Origin: Aristolochia californica
Lineage: Eukaryota; Streptophyta; Magnoliopsida; Piperales; Aristolochiaceae
Direction of reading: 5' to 3'
Length of the DNA: 64,000 bases
NCBI GenBank assembly: GCA_029961685.1
Contig: JARWKL010000007.1
Coordinates: 9,757,406 to 9,821,405, forward strand
Of the stretch, positions 23,966-37,627 are shown piece after piece. The first letter of the stretch is position 1, and each line of letters starts with the position of its first letter. The position numbers and the translations under genes were made by a program. A model generated the notes under the pieces. The model did not search any database. It was given only the letters and a program-made list of their open reading frames with translations, and was not told where the DNA came from.

Positions 23966-25296
23966 ATGTTTCAAGCACGCATATCCATATTTAAATCACA
24001 AGTAGGATCGATAATAAATCTCTTTCTTATAAAATTCCAAGCTATTAGGGTTGAACTAGTGGAATTTCCCAAACTTGGATATGAAAAATTTTGTGTTCAT
24101 TTGTGGTGTGTGAATAAATTTTCTTTATTTACATTTGTTGTTTTTGTAAATTTTTTGCAAACATAAGCTCTAAAATTTTCATTTTGTTGTGATCTATTTG
24201 CCTTATCTTTCTATTTACGAGATAAAGGGAAATGTGAAAATTCAAGTTTTGATTTAAGAAAAAAGTATACATATAAAATGGAAATGCATAAATATAGATA
24301 GACATATTTCCAAAACGTGTCTGTAATTTTTAGGGATTATAACGTCTTTCTAGTTTTTATGTATTAGGTTTTGCAATCGTCGGTAAAAGGGGGAGGACGG
24401 GGAATTTTTAACTGAGTTTTGACTCCCAATCCATAAGTCATTTCTTACAAAAATATAGCCCGTTACATGTGGTTGACTGATAAATCAATTTACAATCATC
24501 TATGATTGTTAGGTCAGGTTTTTTTGTAAATGGGCAAAATAATGGCTTGTTTGACTCGGGTAAATATACCACTGGACGTTCACTAGGAATTTAATGAGGT
24601 TTGGATCTATAAGTCATTTGCATATTTAACATGTTTCAAGTATGTATATCCATATTTAAAACACAAGTAGGATCGATTATAAATCTCTTTCTTATAAAAT
24701 TCCAAGCTATTAGGGTTGAACTAGTGGAATTTCCCAAACTTGGATATAAAAACTTTTGTGTTCATTTGTGGTGTGTGAATAAATTTTTTTTATTTACATT
24801 TGTTGTTGTTGTAAATTTTTTGCAAACATAAGTTCTAAAATTTTCATTTTGTTGTGATCTATTTGCCTTATCTTTCTATTTACGAGATAAAGGGAAATGT
24901 GAAAATTCAAGTTTTCATTTAAGATAAAAGTATACATATAAAATGGAAATGCATAAATATAGAGAGACACATTTCCAAAATGTGTCGATAATTTTTAGGT
25001 ATTGTAACGTCTTTCTAGTTTTTATGTATTAGGTTTTGCAATCGTCGGTAAAAGGGGGAGGACGGGGAATTTTTAACTGAGTTTTGACTCCCAATCCATA
25101 AGTCATTTCTTACAAAAATATAGCCCGTTACGTGTGGTTGACTGATAAATCACTTTACAATCATCTATGATTGTTAGGTCAGGTTTTTTTTTAAATGGGC
25201 AAAATAATGGCTTGTTTGACTCGGGTAAATATCCCACTGGAAGTTCACTTGGAATTTAATGAGGTTTGGATCCATAAGTCATTTGCATATTTAACA
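23966..25296. repeat. Near-identical adjacent satellite monomers
   Basis: Two consecutive monomers share private variants: CACAAGTAGGATCGAT, GAAATGTGAAAATTC, GGGAGGACGGGGAATTTTTA, and a GTGGTTGACTGATAAAT segment near 24472 and 25135. This suggests a recent single-monomer duplication. Confidence 0.85.
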
Positions 25297-25590
25297 TGTT
25301 TCAAGTATGCATATCCATATTTAAAACATGTGTAAGATCGATTATAAATCTCTTTCTTAAAAAATTCCAAGCTATTGGGGTTTAACTAGTGGAATTTCCG
25401 AGACTTGGTTAACAAATTTTTTTTGTTCATTTGTGGTGTGTCAATAAATTTTGTTTACTTACATTTGTTGTTAATTTAAAATTTTTGCATACATCAACTC
25501 TAAAATTTTCATTTTTTTGTGATGTATTTGTCTTATCTTTTTGTTTATGATATAAAGGGAAAAGTGAAAACTCATGTTTTGATTTAAAAA

Positions 25591-26023
25591 TGGTGAATTT
25601 ATGGTAAAGAGAAAAACTTCATTCACTTATTATAATCAAAATATATGAACCTCCATTTATATTAGTGGAAGGTAATAGAGTCCAATTACAATAAAACTAC
25701 ATGTGTCCCAATTACACCCAAACTCTAACTATTAAATAGAAGTCCTAGCATATTTAAATAACTCAATATTGGTAAAAGAGAAACATAACTCAAACTAAAA
25801 CTCTTCTAAGACGTGACCATAAGATAAAAATACCTTTGTGAGTCTTTCTTTATCTTCCAACTTATGTGATAAGGATGCCAGCTCGTGGTAATCATGGTGG
25901 GTCTTACTTTTTATGGGCTTAGCCCCATCTTGTGCGCCTTTCTTTTTCGTGTGGCCCATCTTATAATACCCTTAGATATGTGGGCCTTCCTTGGTTGTGT
26001 GGGTTGAAACCCATCTTCCAACA
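25591..26023 (-). repeat. A2 3' LTR
   Basis: 433 bp. Starts TGGTGAATTTATGG (first G is a change from TGTTG) and ends CCATCTTCCAACA. A2-A4 subfamily type: AAAGAGAAAAACTTCATT where the other subfamily has AAAAGTGAAATACTTCATT. Confidence 0.9.
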
Positions 26024-26035
26024 CTCCCCCTCGAG
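26024..26035 (-). other. A2 polypurine tract
   Basis: CTCCCCCTCGAG next to the LTR; in element sense CTCGAGGGGGAG, one base from the family form. Confidence 0.8.
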
Positions 26036-27709
26036 CTGGGGGTTAGAGAACATCATGAACTCCCAACTTGTTGCAAATGATGTATAAAATCTTTTTATAT
26101 AAAATGACACATCTTCCAATATGCCTTCATCTACCAACACTCCCCCTCACGCCATTAAGCCCTTCCATGAAGCCTTGCTAGCATAATATGAGTGTGAGTA
26201 AAAACCACTCCTAGCAAGTAAGACATTACTCCATACTCCAATCGTAATGCTGGATGTAGGGCACACTCTGTCTTTTGTAGGTAGTGTGTCTATCGGCATT
26301 ACTCTAAAGTGTCAACCACCGTGTCCCTCCACAGAAAAAGGACTCCCAAGTGGTAGGAGTAATAAAAGCCATTATAGGGTGGTAGTGGGTTTATTTATAA
26401 TGGAGGTCCCTATTCCAGACACCGATCGTCATGGTATCCCAACTGTGATATTTTTTAGAATTAAATTTATCCTGGTGTCCTAATCCGGGCACCAACTCTA
26501 ATGGTGTCCGAACCGTGATATTTTTGAAAGTCAAATTAATTATGTTATGAGAAAAACAACTGAGGCCACCTCTTCTTCAATAATAATGTCCCCAAAGAGA
26601 AATAATAGTTGCAGCTGAGTATAACACGACCATCTTTCAAATCATATAACATGAACCAAAATAATAAACCTTGTAGAAGGACCCATGAAATAATCATAAT
26701 CCGATATAAATATTTTTTATTAGATGCATAAGCTACATCTTTTGTGCTCCCCCTTTCTTGAATATTTAGGTCACATAAACTTATCCACAACATATGGAAT
26801 AAAATACGTCTTTCTTGTACTTCTTCCTCTTATCTCCCTAGTGCTAGGAAGTAATGGCAGTGATCCCAGTTTGAACCAAATATCATAGATGTAGCCATAA
26901 GCCTACAAACCAGGGAGAAGTGAGATATTTTCCTGATATATCAACTCAAAAAGTGATGTAAAAAATGGGCAAAAATTCAGATAAGTATAACTTCACTTCA
27001 TAAAATATAATTATCAGAAGATAAATAATCTGATAGATTTCGGTCTCTGTGATCTAGCCGAACTAAACATTGTTTCTCCTTTTTTCCAGCATGACCATTG
27101 ACTTTTCCAAGATCAATATCTTCTTATAAAAAATTCAGATCAATAATTGGTTAAATAGGTAAGAAATAGACTTACATATCTGTCTTTTGTTATATATTTA
27201 TTCATATAAAGTCTTGTTCTTGAGAGCATAAAATACCTCAGAAATTGAAGCTTTTTGCTGCTGCTCAAACCTCTATTCTACTTCAAATATCGATTTCTCT
27301 TTGTAGATAACTTAGATAAAAAATTGGTTGAATAGGTAAAAGAATAGACAAACATATATTTCTTTTGGTATATATGTCTCCATATAAAGTCTAGAATACC
27401 TTGGATGCTGAAGTTTGCAGCTGGTGCTCGAACCTTTTTGCAATCTGACCTTCACTCATTCAAATATCGATATTTCTCTATAGGTATCTCGGATTGGAAA
27501 ACATCTTGTTTTGGTTGGAAAGTAGACTCAAATATATTTCTGTCAATATATAATTTGTAACATATAAATCTCAGTATAGAGGTGAAAACACAAAGTAAAC
27601 AATGGGTGTAGGGATTAAAAAAAATCTATGAACCTATAGCTAGGGTTTAGGGTTTAGAGAAAAGAATCTCATTATCTCTGTGGGTTGATCAGGTCAACTC
27701 ACAGAACCT

Positions 27710-27721
27710 GCTCTGATACCA
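27710..27721 (-). other. A2 primer binding site
   Basis: GCTCTGATACCA is the reverse complement of TGGTATCAGAGC (initiator-Met tRNA type) and abuts the second LTR. The inverted repeat TGTGGGTTGA / TCAACTCACA (27679-27703) lies just inside it, and the telomere-like TAGGGTTTAGGGTTTA at 27641-27656. Confidence 0.9.
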
Positions 27722-27927
27722 TGTTGAATTTATGGCAAAGAGAAAAACTTCATTGACTTAATATAATCAGAGTACATGACCCTCAATTTATAATAGAGGA
27801 AGATAGTAGAGTCCAATTACAATAAAACTACCTATCTCCCAATTACACCCAAACTCTAACTCTAAAAGATAAGTCCTAGCATTATTAAATAACTCAATAT
27901 TGATAAAAGAGAAACATAACTCAAACT
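27722..27927 (-). repeat. A2 5' LTR, truncated
   Basis: TGTTGAATTTATGGCAAAG onward, matching the first ~205 bp of the family LTR. Shares GAGGAAGATAGTAGAG and CTAGCATTATTAAATAAC with the A3 LTR. Confidence 0.88.
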
Positions 27928-29020
27928 TGGATATCAAAACTGTTGTGTTCATTTATGGTGTGAGAATAAATTTTCTTCACTTATATTTGATGTTGTTTTT
28001 AAGTTTTTGCATATATAAACTGTAAAATTTTCATTTTGCTGTGATCTATTTCCCTTATCTACATTTTGACAAGATAAAGTGAAAAGTGAAAATTCATGTT
28101 TTGATTTAAGAAAAAAGTATGCATCTCAAATGGAATTGCACGAATGTAGAGAGAGATAATTCCAAAAAGTGACTGTAATTTTTAGGGATTGTAAAATCTT
28201 TCTAGTTTATATATATTAGATTTTGCAATATTTTGGAGAAGGGGGAGGCGGGAGAATTTTTAACTGATTGTTGATTCCCAATCCATAAGTCATTTCTTAC
28301 AAAAATATAGCCAGTTCCGTATGATTGACCGATAAATCACTTTACAATCATCTATGATTGTAAGGTCAGCTTTTTCATAAATGGGAAAAATATTGGCTTC
28401 TTTGACTCGGGTAAATATCCCACAACATGTTCACTTGAGAATTTAATAAGGATTGGATCCATAGGTCATTTGCATCTTTAACATGTTTCAAGCATGCATA
28501 TCCATATTTAAAACATGTGTAGGATTGATTAGAAATATCTTTCTTATAAAATTCCAAGCTATTTAGGGTTGAACTAGTGGAATTTCCAAAACTTGGATAT
28601 CAAAACTTTTGTGTTCAATTTTTGTGTGTGAATAAATTTTATTTACTTATATTTGTTGTTGTTTTAAATTTTTTGCATACATAAACTCTAAAATTATCAT
28701 TTTTTTGTGAATTATTTGCCTTACCTTTTTTGTTTATGAGAGATAAAGGGAAAAGTGAAAGATCAAGTTTAGATTTACGAAAAAAGTATACATCTAAAAT
28801 GGAAATGCACAAATGTAGAGAGAGAAAATTCCAAAAAGTGACAATAATTTTTAGGGATTGTAAACTTTTTCTACTTTTTACATATTATGTTTTGCAATCG
28901 TTGGGAAAAGTTTGAAGCAGAAAATTTTGTAACTGAGTGTTGACTCCCAATCCATATGTTCTTTTTTACAAAAATATAGCCGGTTACGCATGATTGACCG
29001 ATAAATCACTTTACAGTCAT
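27928..29020. repeat. Satellite fragment between A2 and A3
   Basis: About 1.6 monomers of block II type. It starts in mid-monomer at CTTGGATATC and ends in mid-monomer at TTACAGTCATCT, so neither junction is a clean insertion site. Confidence 0.9.
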
Positions 29021-30610
29021 CTAACATGAACCAAAATAATAAACCTTGTAGAAGGATCCATGAAATAATCATAATCTGATATAAATATTTTTTATTATAT
29101 GCGTAAGCTTCATCTTTTGTGCTCCCCCTTTATTGAATATTTTGGTCACATAAACTTATCCACAACATATGGAATAAAATACCTCTTTCTTATACTTCTT
29201 CTTGTTCTCCCACTAGAGCTGGGAAGTAATGGCAATGATCCCAGCTTGAACCAAATATCATAGAGATGTATAGATAAGCCCTAAACCAGGGAGAAGTGAG
29301 ATATTTTCCTGATATATCAACTCAAAAAGTGACGCAAAACAAAGGGCACAAATTCAGATTTTTCAATACAACAAAATACCAGCATGACCTTTGACTCTTC
29401 CAATAGATCAGATTGAAATAAAATTTTCTAATACTGAAACTAGACTTAAATACCTTTCATCCATGTATAACTTTACTTCATAAAATATAAACAAAAGATA
29501 AATAATCGAATATATTTCGGTCTCTTTCATCTGGCCAAACTAAACATTGTTTCTCCTTTTTTCTAGCATGACCATTGACTCTTCCAAGATCAATATCTCT
29601 TTATAAAAAAATCAGATCAATAGTTGGTTAAATAGGTAAGAAAAGAGACTTACATATTTGTCTTTTTATATATAATTATTCATATAAAGTCTCGTTGTTA
29701 ATAGCATAAAATACCTCAGAAATTGAAGCTCTCTACTGCTGCTCAAACCTCTTTTCTGCTTCAAATATAGATTTCTCTTTGTAGATAAGTCAAATAAAAA
29801 TATGGTTGATTAGGTAAAAGAATAGACTTAAAAATATTTCTTTTGGTATATATCTCTCCATATAAAGTCTAACATACCTTGGAAGCTGAAGCTTGCTGCT
29901 GCTACTCGAACCTTTTTGCAATCTGACTTTCTCTCATTCAAATACCTATATCTCGTTATAGATAACTCTGATTGAAAAACATCATTTTTCCTATGAAAGT
30001 AGACTCAAATATATTTTCGTGACTATATAACTTTTAACATGTAAATCTTGGTATAGAGGTGAAAACGTAAAGAAATCAACAGTTGTAGGGACCGAAAAAA
30101 ACTTCATACCTAGACCTAGGGTTTAGGGTTTAGAGAAAAGGATCTCATTATCTTTATGGGTAGATCAAGTCAACTCACAGAACTTGCTGTGATACCATGT
30201 TGAATTTATGACAAAGAGAAAAACTTCATTGACTTACTATAATCAAGGTACATAACTCACAATTTATAATAGAGGAAGATAGTAGAGTCCAATTACAATA
30301 AAACTACATATGTCCCAATTACACCCAAACTTTGACTCTTAAAGATAAGTCCTAGCATTATTAAATAACTCAATATTGTTAAAAGACAAACATTACTCAA
30401 ACTAGAACTCTTCTAGATAAAGATGCCTTTGTGAGTCCTTGATCTTCCAACTTATGAAATAAGGATGCCAGCTCGTGGTAATCATGGTGCGACCTACTTC
30501 ATACGGGCTAGGGCCCATCTTGTGGGCCTTTCTTGGTCGTGTGACCAATCTTATAATACTCTTAGATAAATGGGCCTTCCTTGGTTGTGTGGGCTGAAGC
30601 CCATCTACCA
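29021..30610 (-). mobile_element. A3: partial non-autonomous LTR element
   Basis: Minus-strand A-family fragment lacking its 3' third. The internal part begins at AACATGAACC and runs about 1.18 kb to a primer site (30186-30197, GCTGTGATACCA, one change from the consensus) and a 5' LTR. No coding frame. The right flank reads AAAAAAAAGTATACATCC, the same satellite position as the right flank of A4. The C1 target word GAAAG at 29995-29999 is uninterrupted. Confidence 0.85.
30198..30610 (-). repeat. A3 5' LTR
   Basis: About 413 bp, TGTTGAATTTATGAC to CCATCTACCAA. It shares with the right-hand A4 LTR several derived states: AACTAGAACTC, GAGTCCTT lacking TTC before GATC, ATAATACTC and CATCTACCA. 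Confidence 0.88.
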
Positions 30611-33600
30611 AATAAAAAAAAGTATACATCCAAAATGGAAATGCATAAATGTAGAGGTAGATAATTCGAACAAGTGACTGTAATTTTTTAGGGATTGTAA
30701 AATCTCTCTAGTTTTTATATATTCGGTTTTGCAATCATCGGGAAAAGGGGGAGGCGGGGGAATTTTTAACTGACTATTGACTCCCAATCCATAAGTTATT
30801 TGATACAAAAATATTGCCCGTTACGCATGATGACTGATAAATCATTATACAATCCTTTATGATTGGTAGGTAAGCTTTTTTGTAACTAGGCAAAATAATA
30901 GCTTGGTTGACTCTGGTAAATATTCCACCGCACATTCACTTGAGAATTTAATGAGGTTTGGATCCGTAGGTCATTTGCATATTTAATTTGTTTCAAGCAT
31001 GCATATACATATTTAAAACATGTGTGGGATCAATTAGAAATCTCTTTCTTATAAAATTCCTTGCTATTAGGGTTGAACTAGTGGAATTTTCAAAACTTGG
31101 ATATCAAAACTTTTGTGTTCATTAGTGGTGTGTGAATAAATTTTCTTTACTTACATTTAATGTTTTTTAAAATTTTTTGTACACCTAAACTCTAATATTT
31201 TCATTTTGTTGTGATCTATTTGCCTTATCTTTTTTTTTACGACATAAAGGGAAAAGTGAGAACACAAGCTTTGATTTAAGAAAAAAGTATATATCTAAAA
31301 TGGAATTGCACAAATGTAGCAAGAGATAATTCCAAAAAGTGTCTGTAATTTTTAGGGATTGTAAAATCTTTCTAGTTTTTATATATTAGGTTTTGCAATC
31401 GTCGGGAAAAGGGAGAGGCATGGGAATTTTTAATTGAGAGTTGACTCCCAATCCATAAGTAATTTCCTAAAAAAATATAGCCCGTTACGCTTATGTTAGC
31501 TTTTTTCGTAAATGGGTAAAATAATGGCTTGTTTGACTCCGGGAAATACCCAACCGGACATTCACTAGAAAATATAATGAGATTTGGATCCATAGGACAT
31601 TTACATCTTTAACTTGTTTCGAGCATGCATATCCATATTTAAAACATGTGTTGGATCTATTAGAAATAACTTTCTTATAAAATTCCAATGTATTAGGGTT
31701 GGGTTAGTGGAATTTTTCCCAAACTTGGATATCAAAACTTTTAAGTTCATTTGTGGTGTGTGAATAAATGTTTTTTACTCACATTTGTTGTCTTTTTAAT
31801 TTTTTGCGTACATATGCACTAAATTTTTCATTTTGTTGTGATCTATTTGCCTTATCTTTTTGTTTAGGAGATAAAGTGAAAAGTCAAAACTCAAGTTTTG
31901 ATTTAAGAAAAAATTATACATCTAAAATAGAAATGCAAAAATGTAGAGAGAGATTATTCCTAAAAGTGTCTGTAATTTTGAGAGATTTTAAACTTTTTTT
32001 AGTTTTTATATATTAGGTTTTGCAATCGTCAGAAAAAGGGGGAGGCAGGAGAATTTTTAACTGAGTGTTAACTCCTAATCCATAAGTCATTTCTTACAAA
32101 AATATAGGCCGTTACATATTATTGATCAAGAAATCACTTTACGATCATCAATGATTGTTAGATCAGCTTTTTTGTAAATGGGCAAAATAATGGCTCTTCT
32201 TACTCGGGTAAATATCCCACCGCATGTTCACTTGAGAATTTAATGAGGTTTGGATCCATAGGTAATTTTTATTTTTTTACTTGTTTCAAACATGCATATC
32301 CATATTTAAAACATGTGTAGGACCAATTAGAAATCTCTTTCTAATAAAATTCCACGCTATTAAGGTTGAACTAGTGGAATTTTTCCCAAACTTGGATATC
32401 AAAACTTTTGTGTTCGTTTGTGGTGTGTGAATAAGTTTTATTTACTTACATTTTTTGTTGTTTTAAATTTTTTGTATACATGTGCTCTAAAACTTTCATT
32501 TTGTTGTGATCTATTTACCTTTTCTTTTTGTTGACGAGCTAAAGGTAAAAGTCAAAACTCATTTTTTGATTTAAGAAAAATGTATACATCTAAAATGGAA
32601 ATGCACAAATGTAAGCTGAGAAAATTCCAAAAAGGGTTTATAAATTTTTGGGATTGTAAACTCTTTCTTGTTTTTATATATTATGTTTTTCAATCGTTTG
32701 GAAATGGGGAGGTGGGGGGATTTTTAACTGAGTGCTCACTCAATCGTTTGGCAAAAATATAGTCTGTTACGCATTATTGACCAATAATCACATTACAATC
32801 ATCTATGGTTGTTATGTCAGCTTTTTTGTAAATGGGCAAAATAATGGCTTGTTTGACTCGGGTAAATATTCCACCACACGTTCACATGAGAATTTAATGA
32901 GGTTTGGATCCATAGGTCATTTTCATCTTTAGCATGTTTCAAGCATGCATATCCATATTGAAAAAATGTGTAGGATCAATTAGAAATCTCTTTCTTATAA
33001 AATTCCAAGCTATTAGGCCTTAACCAGTGGAATTTTTCCCAAACTTAGATATCATAACTTTTGAGTTCATTTGAGGTGAGTGAATAAATTATTTTTATTT
33101 ACTTTTTTTGTTGTTTTAAATTTTTTGCATACACATGCTCTAAAAGTTTCATTTTGTTTTGATCTACTTTCCTTATATTTTTGTTTATGAGATAAACGAA
33201 AATGTCAAAACTCAAGTTTTGATTGAAGAAAAAAGTATACATCTAAAATGGAAATGCACATATGTAAAGAGAGATAATTCCAAAAAGTGTCTGCAATTTT
33301 GAGGGATTGTAAACTCTTTCAAGTTTTTATATATTAGGTTTTGTAATCGTCAGGAAAAGGGGGAGGCGGGGGAATTTTTAACTGAGTGTTGACTCCCAAT
33401 TCATAAGTTATTTCATAAAAAAATATAGCCCGTTACACATAACTGACCGATAAATCACTTTAAAATCATTTATGATTCGTAGGTCAACTTTTTCGGAAAT
33501 GGGCAAAATAATAGCTTGTTTGACTCAGGTCAATATCCCACCGCACGTTCACTTGAGAATTTAATGAGGTTTGGATTTGTAGGTCATTTGCATCTTTAAA

Positions 33601-36525
33601 TTGTTTCAAGCATGCATATACATATTTAAAACTTGTGTGGGATCAATTAAAAATCTCTTTCTTATAAAATTCCAAGCTATTACGGTTGAACTAGTGGAAT
33701 TTCCAAAACTTGGATATCAAAACTTTTGAGTTCATTTGTTGTGAGTGATTAAATTTTTTTTTTTACTTACATTTGTTGTGTTTTAAATTTTTAGCATACA
33801 TAAACTCTAAATTTTTTTTTGTTGTGCTTGTCTGATCTTTTTGGTTATGAGAAAAAGGGAAAATTGAATGCTCAAGTTTTGATTTAAGAACAAAGTATAC
33901 ATCTAAACGGGAAATACACACACAAATGTAGCGAGAGATAATTCCAAAAAGTGTCTGTAAACTCTTTCTAGTTTTTATATATTAGAATTTGCAATCGTCT
34001 GGAATAGGGGAGGCCATGGAATTTTTAACTGAGTGTTCACTCCAAATCCATATGTCATTTCTAACAAAAATATAGTATGTTACACATGATTGACCGATAA
34101 ATCACTTTACAATTATCAACGACTGTTAAGTCAGCTTTTTTGTAAATGGGCAAAATAATGACTTGTTTTACTTTCGTAAATATCCCACAGCACGTTCACT
34201 TGAGAATATAATGAGGTTTGGATCCATAGGTCATTTGCATCTTTATCATGTTTCCAGCATGCATATCCATATTTAAAACGTGAGTAGGATCAATTAGAAA
34301 TCTCTTTCTTATAAAATTCCAAGCTATTAGGGTTGAATTAGTGGAATTTCCCGAACTTGGATATCAAAACTTTTGTGTTCAATTGTGGTGTGTGAATAAA
34401 TTTTCTTTACTTACATTTGTTGTTGTTTTATGTTTTTTGCATACATAAACTTCAAAATTTTTGTTTTGTTGTGATCTATTTGCCTTATCTTTTTGTTTAC
34501 AAGATAAAGGGAAAAGTGAAAACTCATGTTTTGATTTAAGAAAAAAATATACATCTAAAATGGAAATGTACAAATGTACAAATAAATAATTTCATAAAGT
34601 GTCTGTAATTTTAAGGGATTGTAAACTCTTTCAAGTTATTATATATTAGGTTTTGCAATCGTCGGGAAAAAAAGGAGCGGGGGAATATTTAATTGAGTGT
34701 TGACTCCTAATCCATAATTCATTTCTAACAAAAATATAGCCCATTAAGCATGATTAACCAATAAATCACTTTACAATCAACTATGATTGGTAGGTCAAGT
34801 TTTTTGTAAATGAGCAAAATAATGGCATGTTTGACTCACGTAAATAACCCACTGTTGTTCACTTGAGAATTTAATGAGGTTTGGATCCATAGCTCATTTG
34901 CATCTTTAACAATTTCAAGCATGCATATCCATATTTAAAAAATGTGTAGGAACAAATAGAAATCTCTTTCTTATAAAATTCCAAGCTATTAGGGTTGAGC
35001 TAGTGAAACTTTTCCCAAAATTGGATATCAAAACTTTTGTGTTCATTTGTGGTGTGTGAATAAATTTTGTTTACTTACATTTGTTGTTGTTTTAAATTTT
35101 TTGCATACATATGCTCTAAAATTTTCATTTTGTTGTGAGCTATTTGCCTTACCTTTTTGTTTACGAGATAAAGGGTAAAGTGAAAACTCAAGTTTTGATT
35201 GAAGAAAAAAGTATACATCTAAAAGTGAAATGCAAAAATTTAGAGAGACATAATTCAAAAAGTGTCTATAATTTTGAGGGATTGTAAACTCTTTCTAGTT
35301 TTTGTAAATTAGGTTATGCAATCGTCGGGAAAAGAGGAAGGCGAAGGAATTCTTAACTAAGTGTTGACTCCAAATCCATAAGCCATTTCATACAAACATA
35401 TAGCCCGTTACGCATGATTGACCGATCAATCACTTTACAATCATTTATGATTGGTAGGTCAGATTTTTTTTTAAATGGGCAAAATAATGGCTTGTTCGAC
35501 TCAGGTTAATATCCCACCGCACGTTCACTTGAGAATTTAATGAGGTTTAGATCAATAGGTAACTTTAATCTTTAACATATTTCAAACACGCATATCCATA
35601 TTTAAAACATGTGTAGATCAATTAGAAATCTCTTTCTTATAAAATTCCAAGCAATTACGGTTGAACTAGTGGAATTTTTCCCAAACTTGGATATCAAAAT
35701 TTTTGTGTTCATTTGTGGTGTGGGAATAAATTTTCTTTACTTACATTTGTTGTTGTTTTAAATTTTTTGCATACCTAAGCTCTAAAACTATCATTTTTTT
35801 TGTGATCTATTTGCCTTATCTTTTTGTTTACGAGATAAAGGGAAAAGTCAAAACTCAAGTTTTGATTTAAGAAAAAAGTATACATCTAAAATCGAAATGC
35901 ACAAATGTAAGGAGAGAAAATTCCAAAAAGTGTCTATAATTTTTAGGGATTGTAAACTCTTTCTAGTTTTTATATATCAGGTTTTGCACTTGTGGGGAAA
36001 AGGGGGAGGAGTTTAAATTTTTAACTGAGTGTTCACTCCCAATCCATAAGTCATTTCTTACAAAAATACAGCCTGTTATGCATTATTGATCGATAATCAC
36101 ATTACAATCATCTATGATTGTTAGGACAACATTTTTGTAAATGGGAAAAATAATATCTTGTTTGACTCGGTTAAATATCCTACCGCACGTTCCCTTGATA
36201 ATTTAATGAGGTATGGATCCATAGGTTAACATGTTTCAAGCATGCATTTCCATATTTAAAACATGTGTAGGATCAATTAGAAAACTCTTTCTTATAAAAT
36301 TCAAAGCTATTAGGCCTTAACCAGTGGATTTTTTCCCAAACATGGTTATCAAAACTTTTGTCTTCATTTGTGGTGTGAATAAATTTTCTTTACTTACATT
36401 TGTTATTGTTTTAAATTTTTTGCATACATATACTCTAAATTTTTTATTTTGTTGTAATCTATTTGCCTTATCTATTTGTTTACGAGATACAGGGAAAAGT
36501 GAAAATTCAAGTTTTGATTTAAGAA
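30611..36525. repeat. Satellite block II, third segment
   Basis: About nine monomers (landmarks near 31000, 31613, 32279, 32933, 33600, 34246, 34910, 35575 and 36230). Three consecutive monomers carrying GGAATTTTTCCCAAAC (near 31705, 32372, 33029) recur in order near 35010, 35667 and 36325. No gene is visible. Confidence 0.93.
36521..36525. other. A4 target-site duplication, left copy
   Basis: AAGAA before the leftmost LTR, repeated at 45593-45597 after the rightmost LTR. Joining the flanks restores a normal monomer. Confidence 0.88.
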
Positions 36526-36910
36526 TGTTGAATTTATGGCAAAGAGAAAATCTTCATTGACTTATTATAATCAGAGTACATGAAACTACATGTGTCCCAA
36601 TTACACCCAAACTCTTACTGTTAAAGATAAGTCGTAGCATAATTAGATAACTCAATATTGATAAAAGACAAACATGACTCAAACTGAAACTCTTCTAGGA
36701 CGTGACCATGAGATAAAGATTCTTTTGTGAGTCCTTCTTGATCTTCCAACTTATGTGATAAGGATGCCAACTCGTGGTAATCATGGCGGGTCCTACTTCT
36801 TATGGGCTTGGACCCATCTTGTGCGCCATTCTTGGTCATGTGGCCCATCATATAATACCCTTAGATATGTGGGCCTTCCTTGGTTGTGTGGGTTGAAGTC
36901 CATCTTCCAA
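36526..36910 (-). repeat. A4 left LTR, internally deleted
   Basis: About 385 bp. Missing ~45 bp after AGAGTACATGA, and running straight into interior sequence at TCCAAGTATAACTTC with no polypurine tract. TCCAA is common to the LTR end and the interior, suggesting a microhomology deletion. Confidence 0.88.
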
Positions 36911-37627
36911 GTATAACTTCTCTTCAGAACATATAATTATCAGAAGAAAAATAATCTGATAGATTTAGGTCTCTGTCATCTTGCCGAACTAAACATTGTT
37001 TCTCCTTCTTTCCAACATGACCTTTGACTCTTCCAAGATCAATATCTCCTTATAAAAAATTCAGATCAATAATTAATTAAATAGGTAAGAAAATAGACTT
37101 ACATATCTATGTTTTTATATATATTTCTTCATATAAAGTTTCTTTCTTGATAGCATAAAATACCTCAGAAATTGAAGCTTTCTACTGGTGCTCAAACCTC
37201 TTTTCTGCTTCAAATATCGATTTCTCTTTGTAGATAATTCAAATTAAAAATTGGTTGAATAGTTAAAAGAATAGACTTACAGATATTTATTTTGGTATAT
37301 ATCTCTCCATATAAAGTCTAGTTCTTGATAGCATAAAATACCTTGGAAGCTGAAGCTTGATGCTGTTGCTCAAACCTTTTTGCAATCTGACCTGCACTCA
37401 TTCAAATACCAATATCTCTCTATAGATAAATTCGATAGGAAAACATCTTTTTTCCATGGAAATTATACTCAAATATATTTCCGTTAATATATAATTTTTA
37501 AAATTTAAATCTCAATATATAGGTAAAAACGTAATATGATAGGAAAACATCTTTTTTCCATGGAAAGTATACTCAAATATATATCCGTCAATATATAATT
37601 TTTAACATTTAAATCTCAGTTTATGAA

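Larger units (their letters stand above)
19170..25590. repeat. Satellite block II, second segment
   Basis: About ten monomers with motif positions near 19297, 19963, 20628, 21296, 21965, 22630, 23348, 23964, 24629 and 25293. Two alternating monomer types form a dimeric higher-order repeat up to about 23.9 kb; the last two monomers form a near-identical pair. A small deletion at about 23564 removes some 85 bp in one monomer. No gene is visible. Confidence 0.93.
25591..27927 (-). mobile_element. A2: non-autonomous LTR element, 5' LTR truncated
   Basis: Minus-strand A-family copy: 3' LTR, polypurine tract, about 1.7 kb of internal sequence, primer site and about 205 bp of the second LTR, which breaks off at CAAACT (27922-27927), a word shared with the satellite into which it runs. 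No gag-pol frame. The left flank is GATTTAAAAA, the satellite position used by A4. The internal GAAAG site (27518-27522) where C1 sits in A4 is empty. Confidence 0.88.

Noticed and set aside
27641..27657. Interstitial telomere
   Set aside because: Only two units, at a fixed place in the A-family leader; a leader motif rather than a chromosome-end relic.
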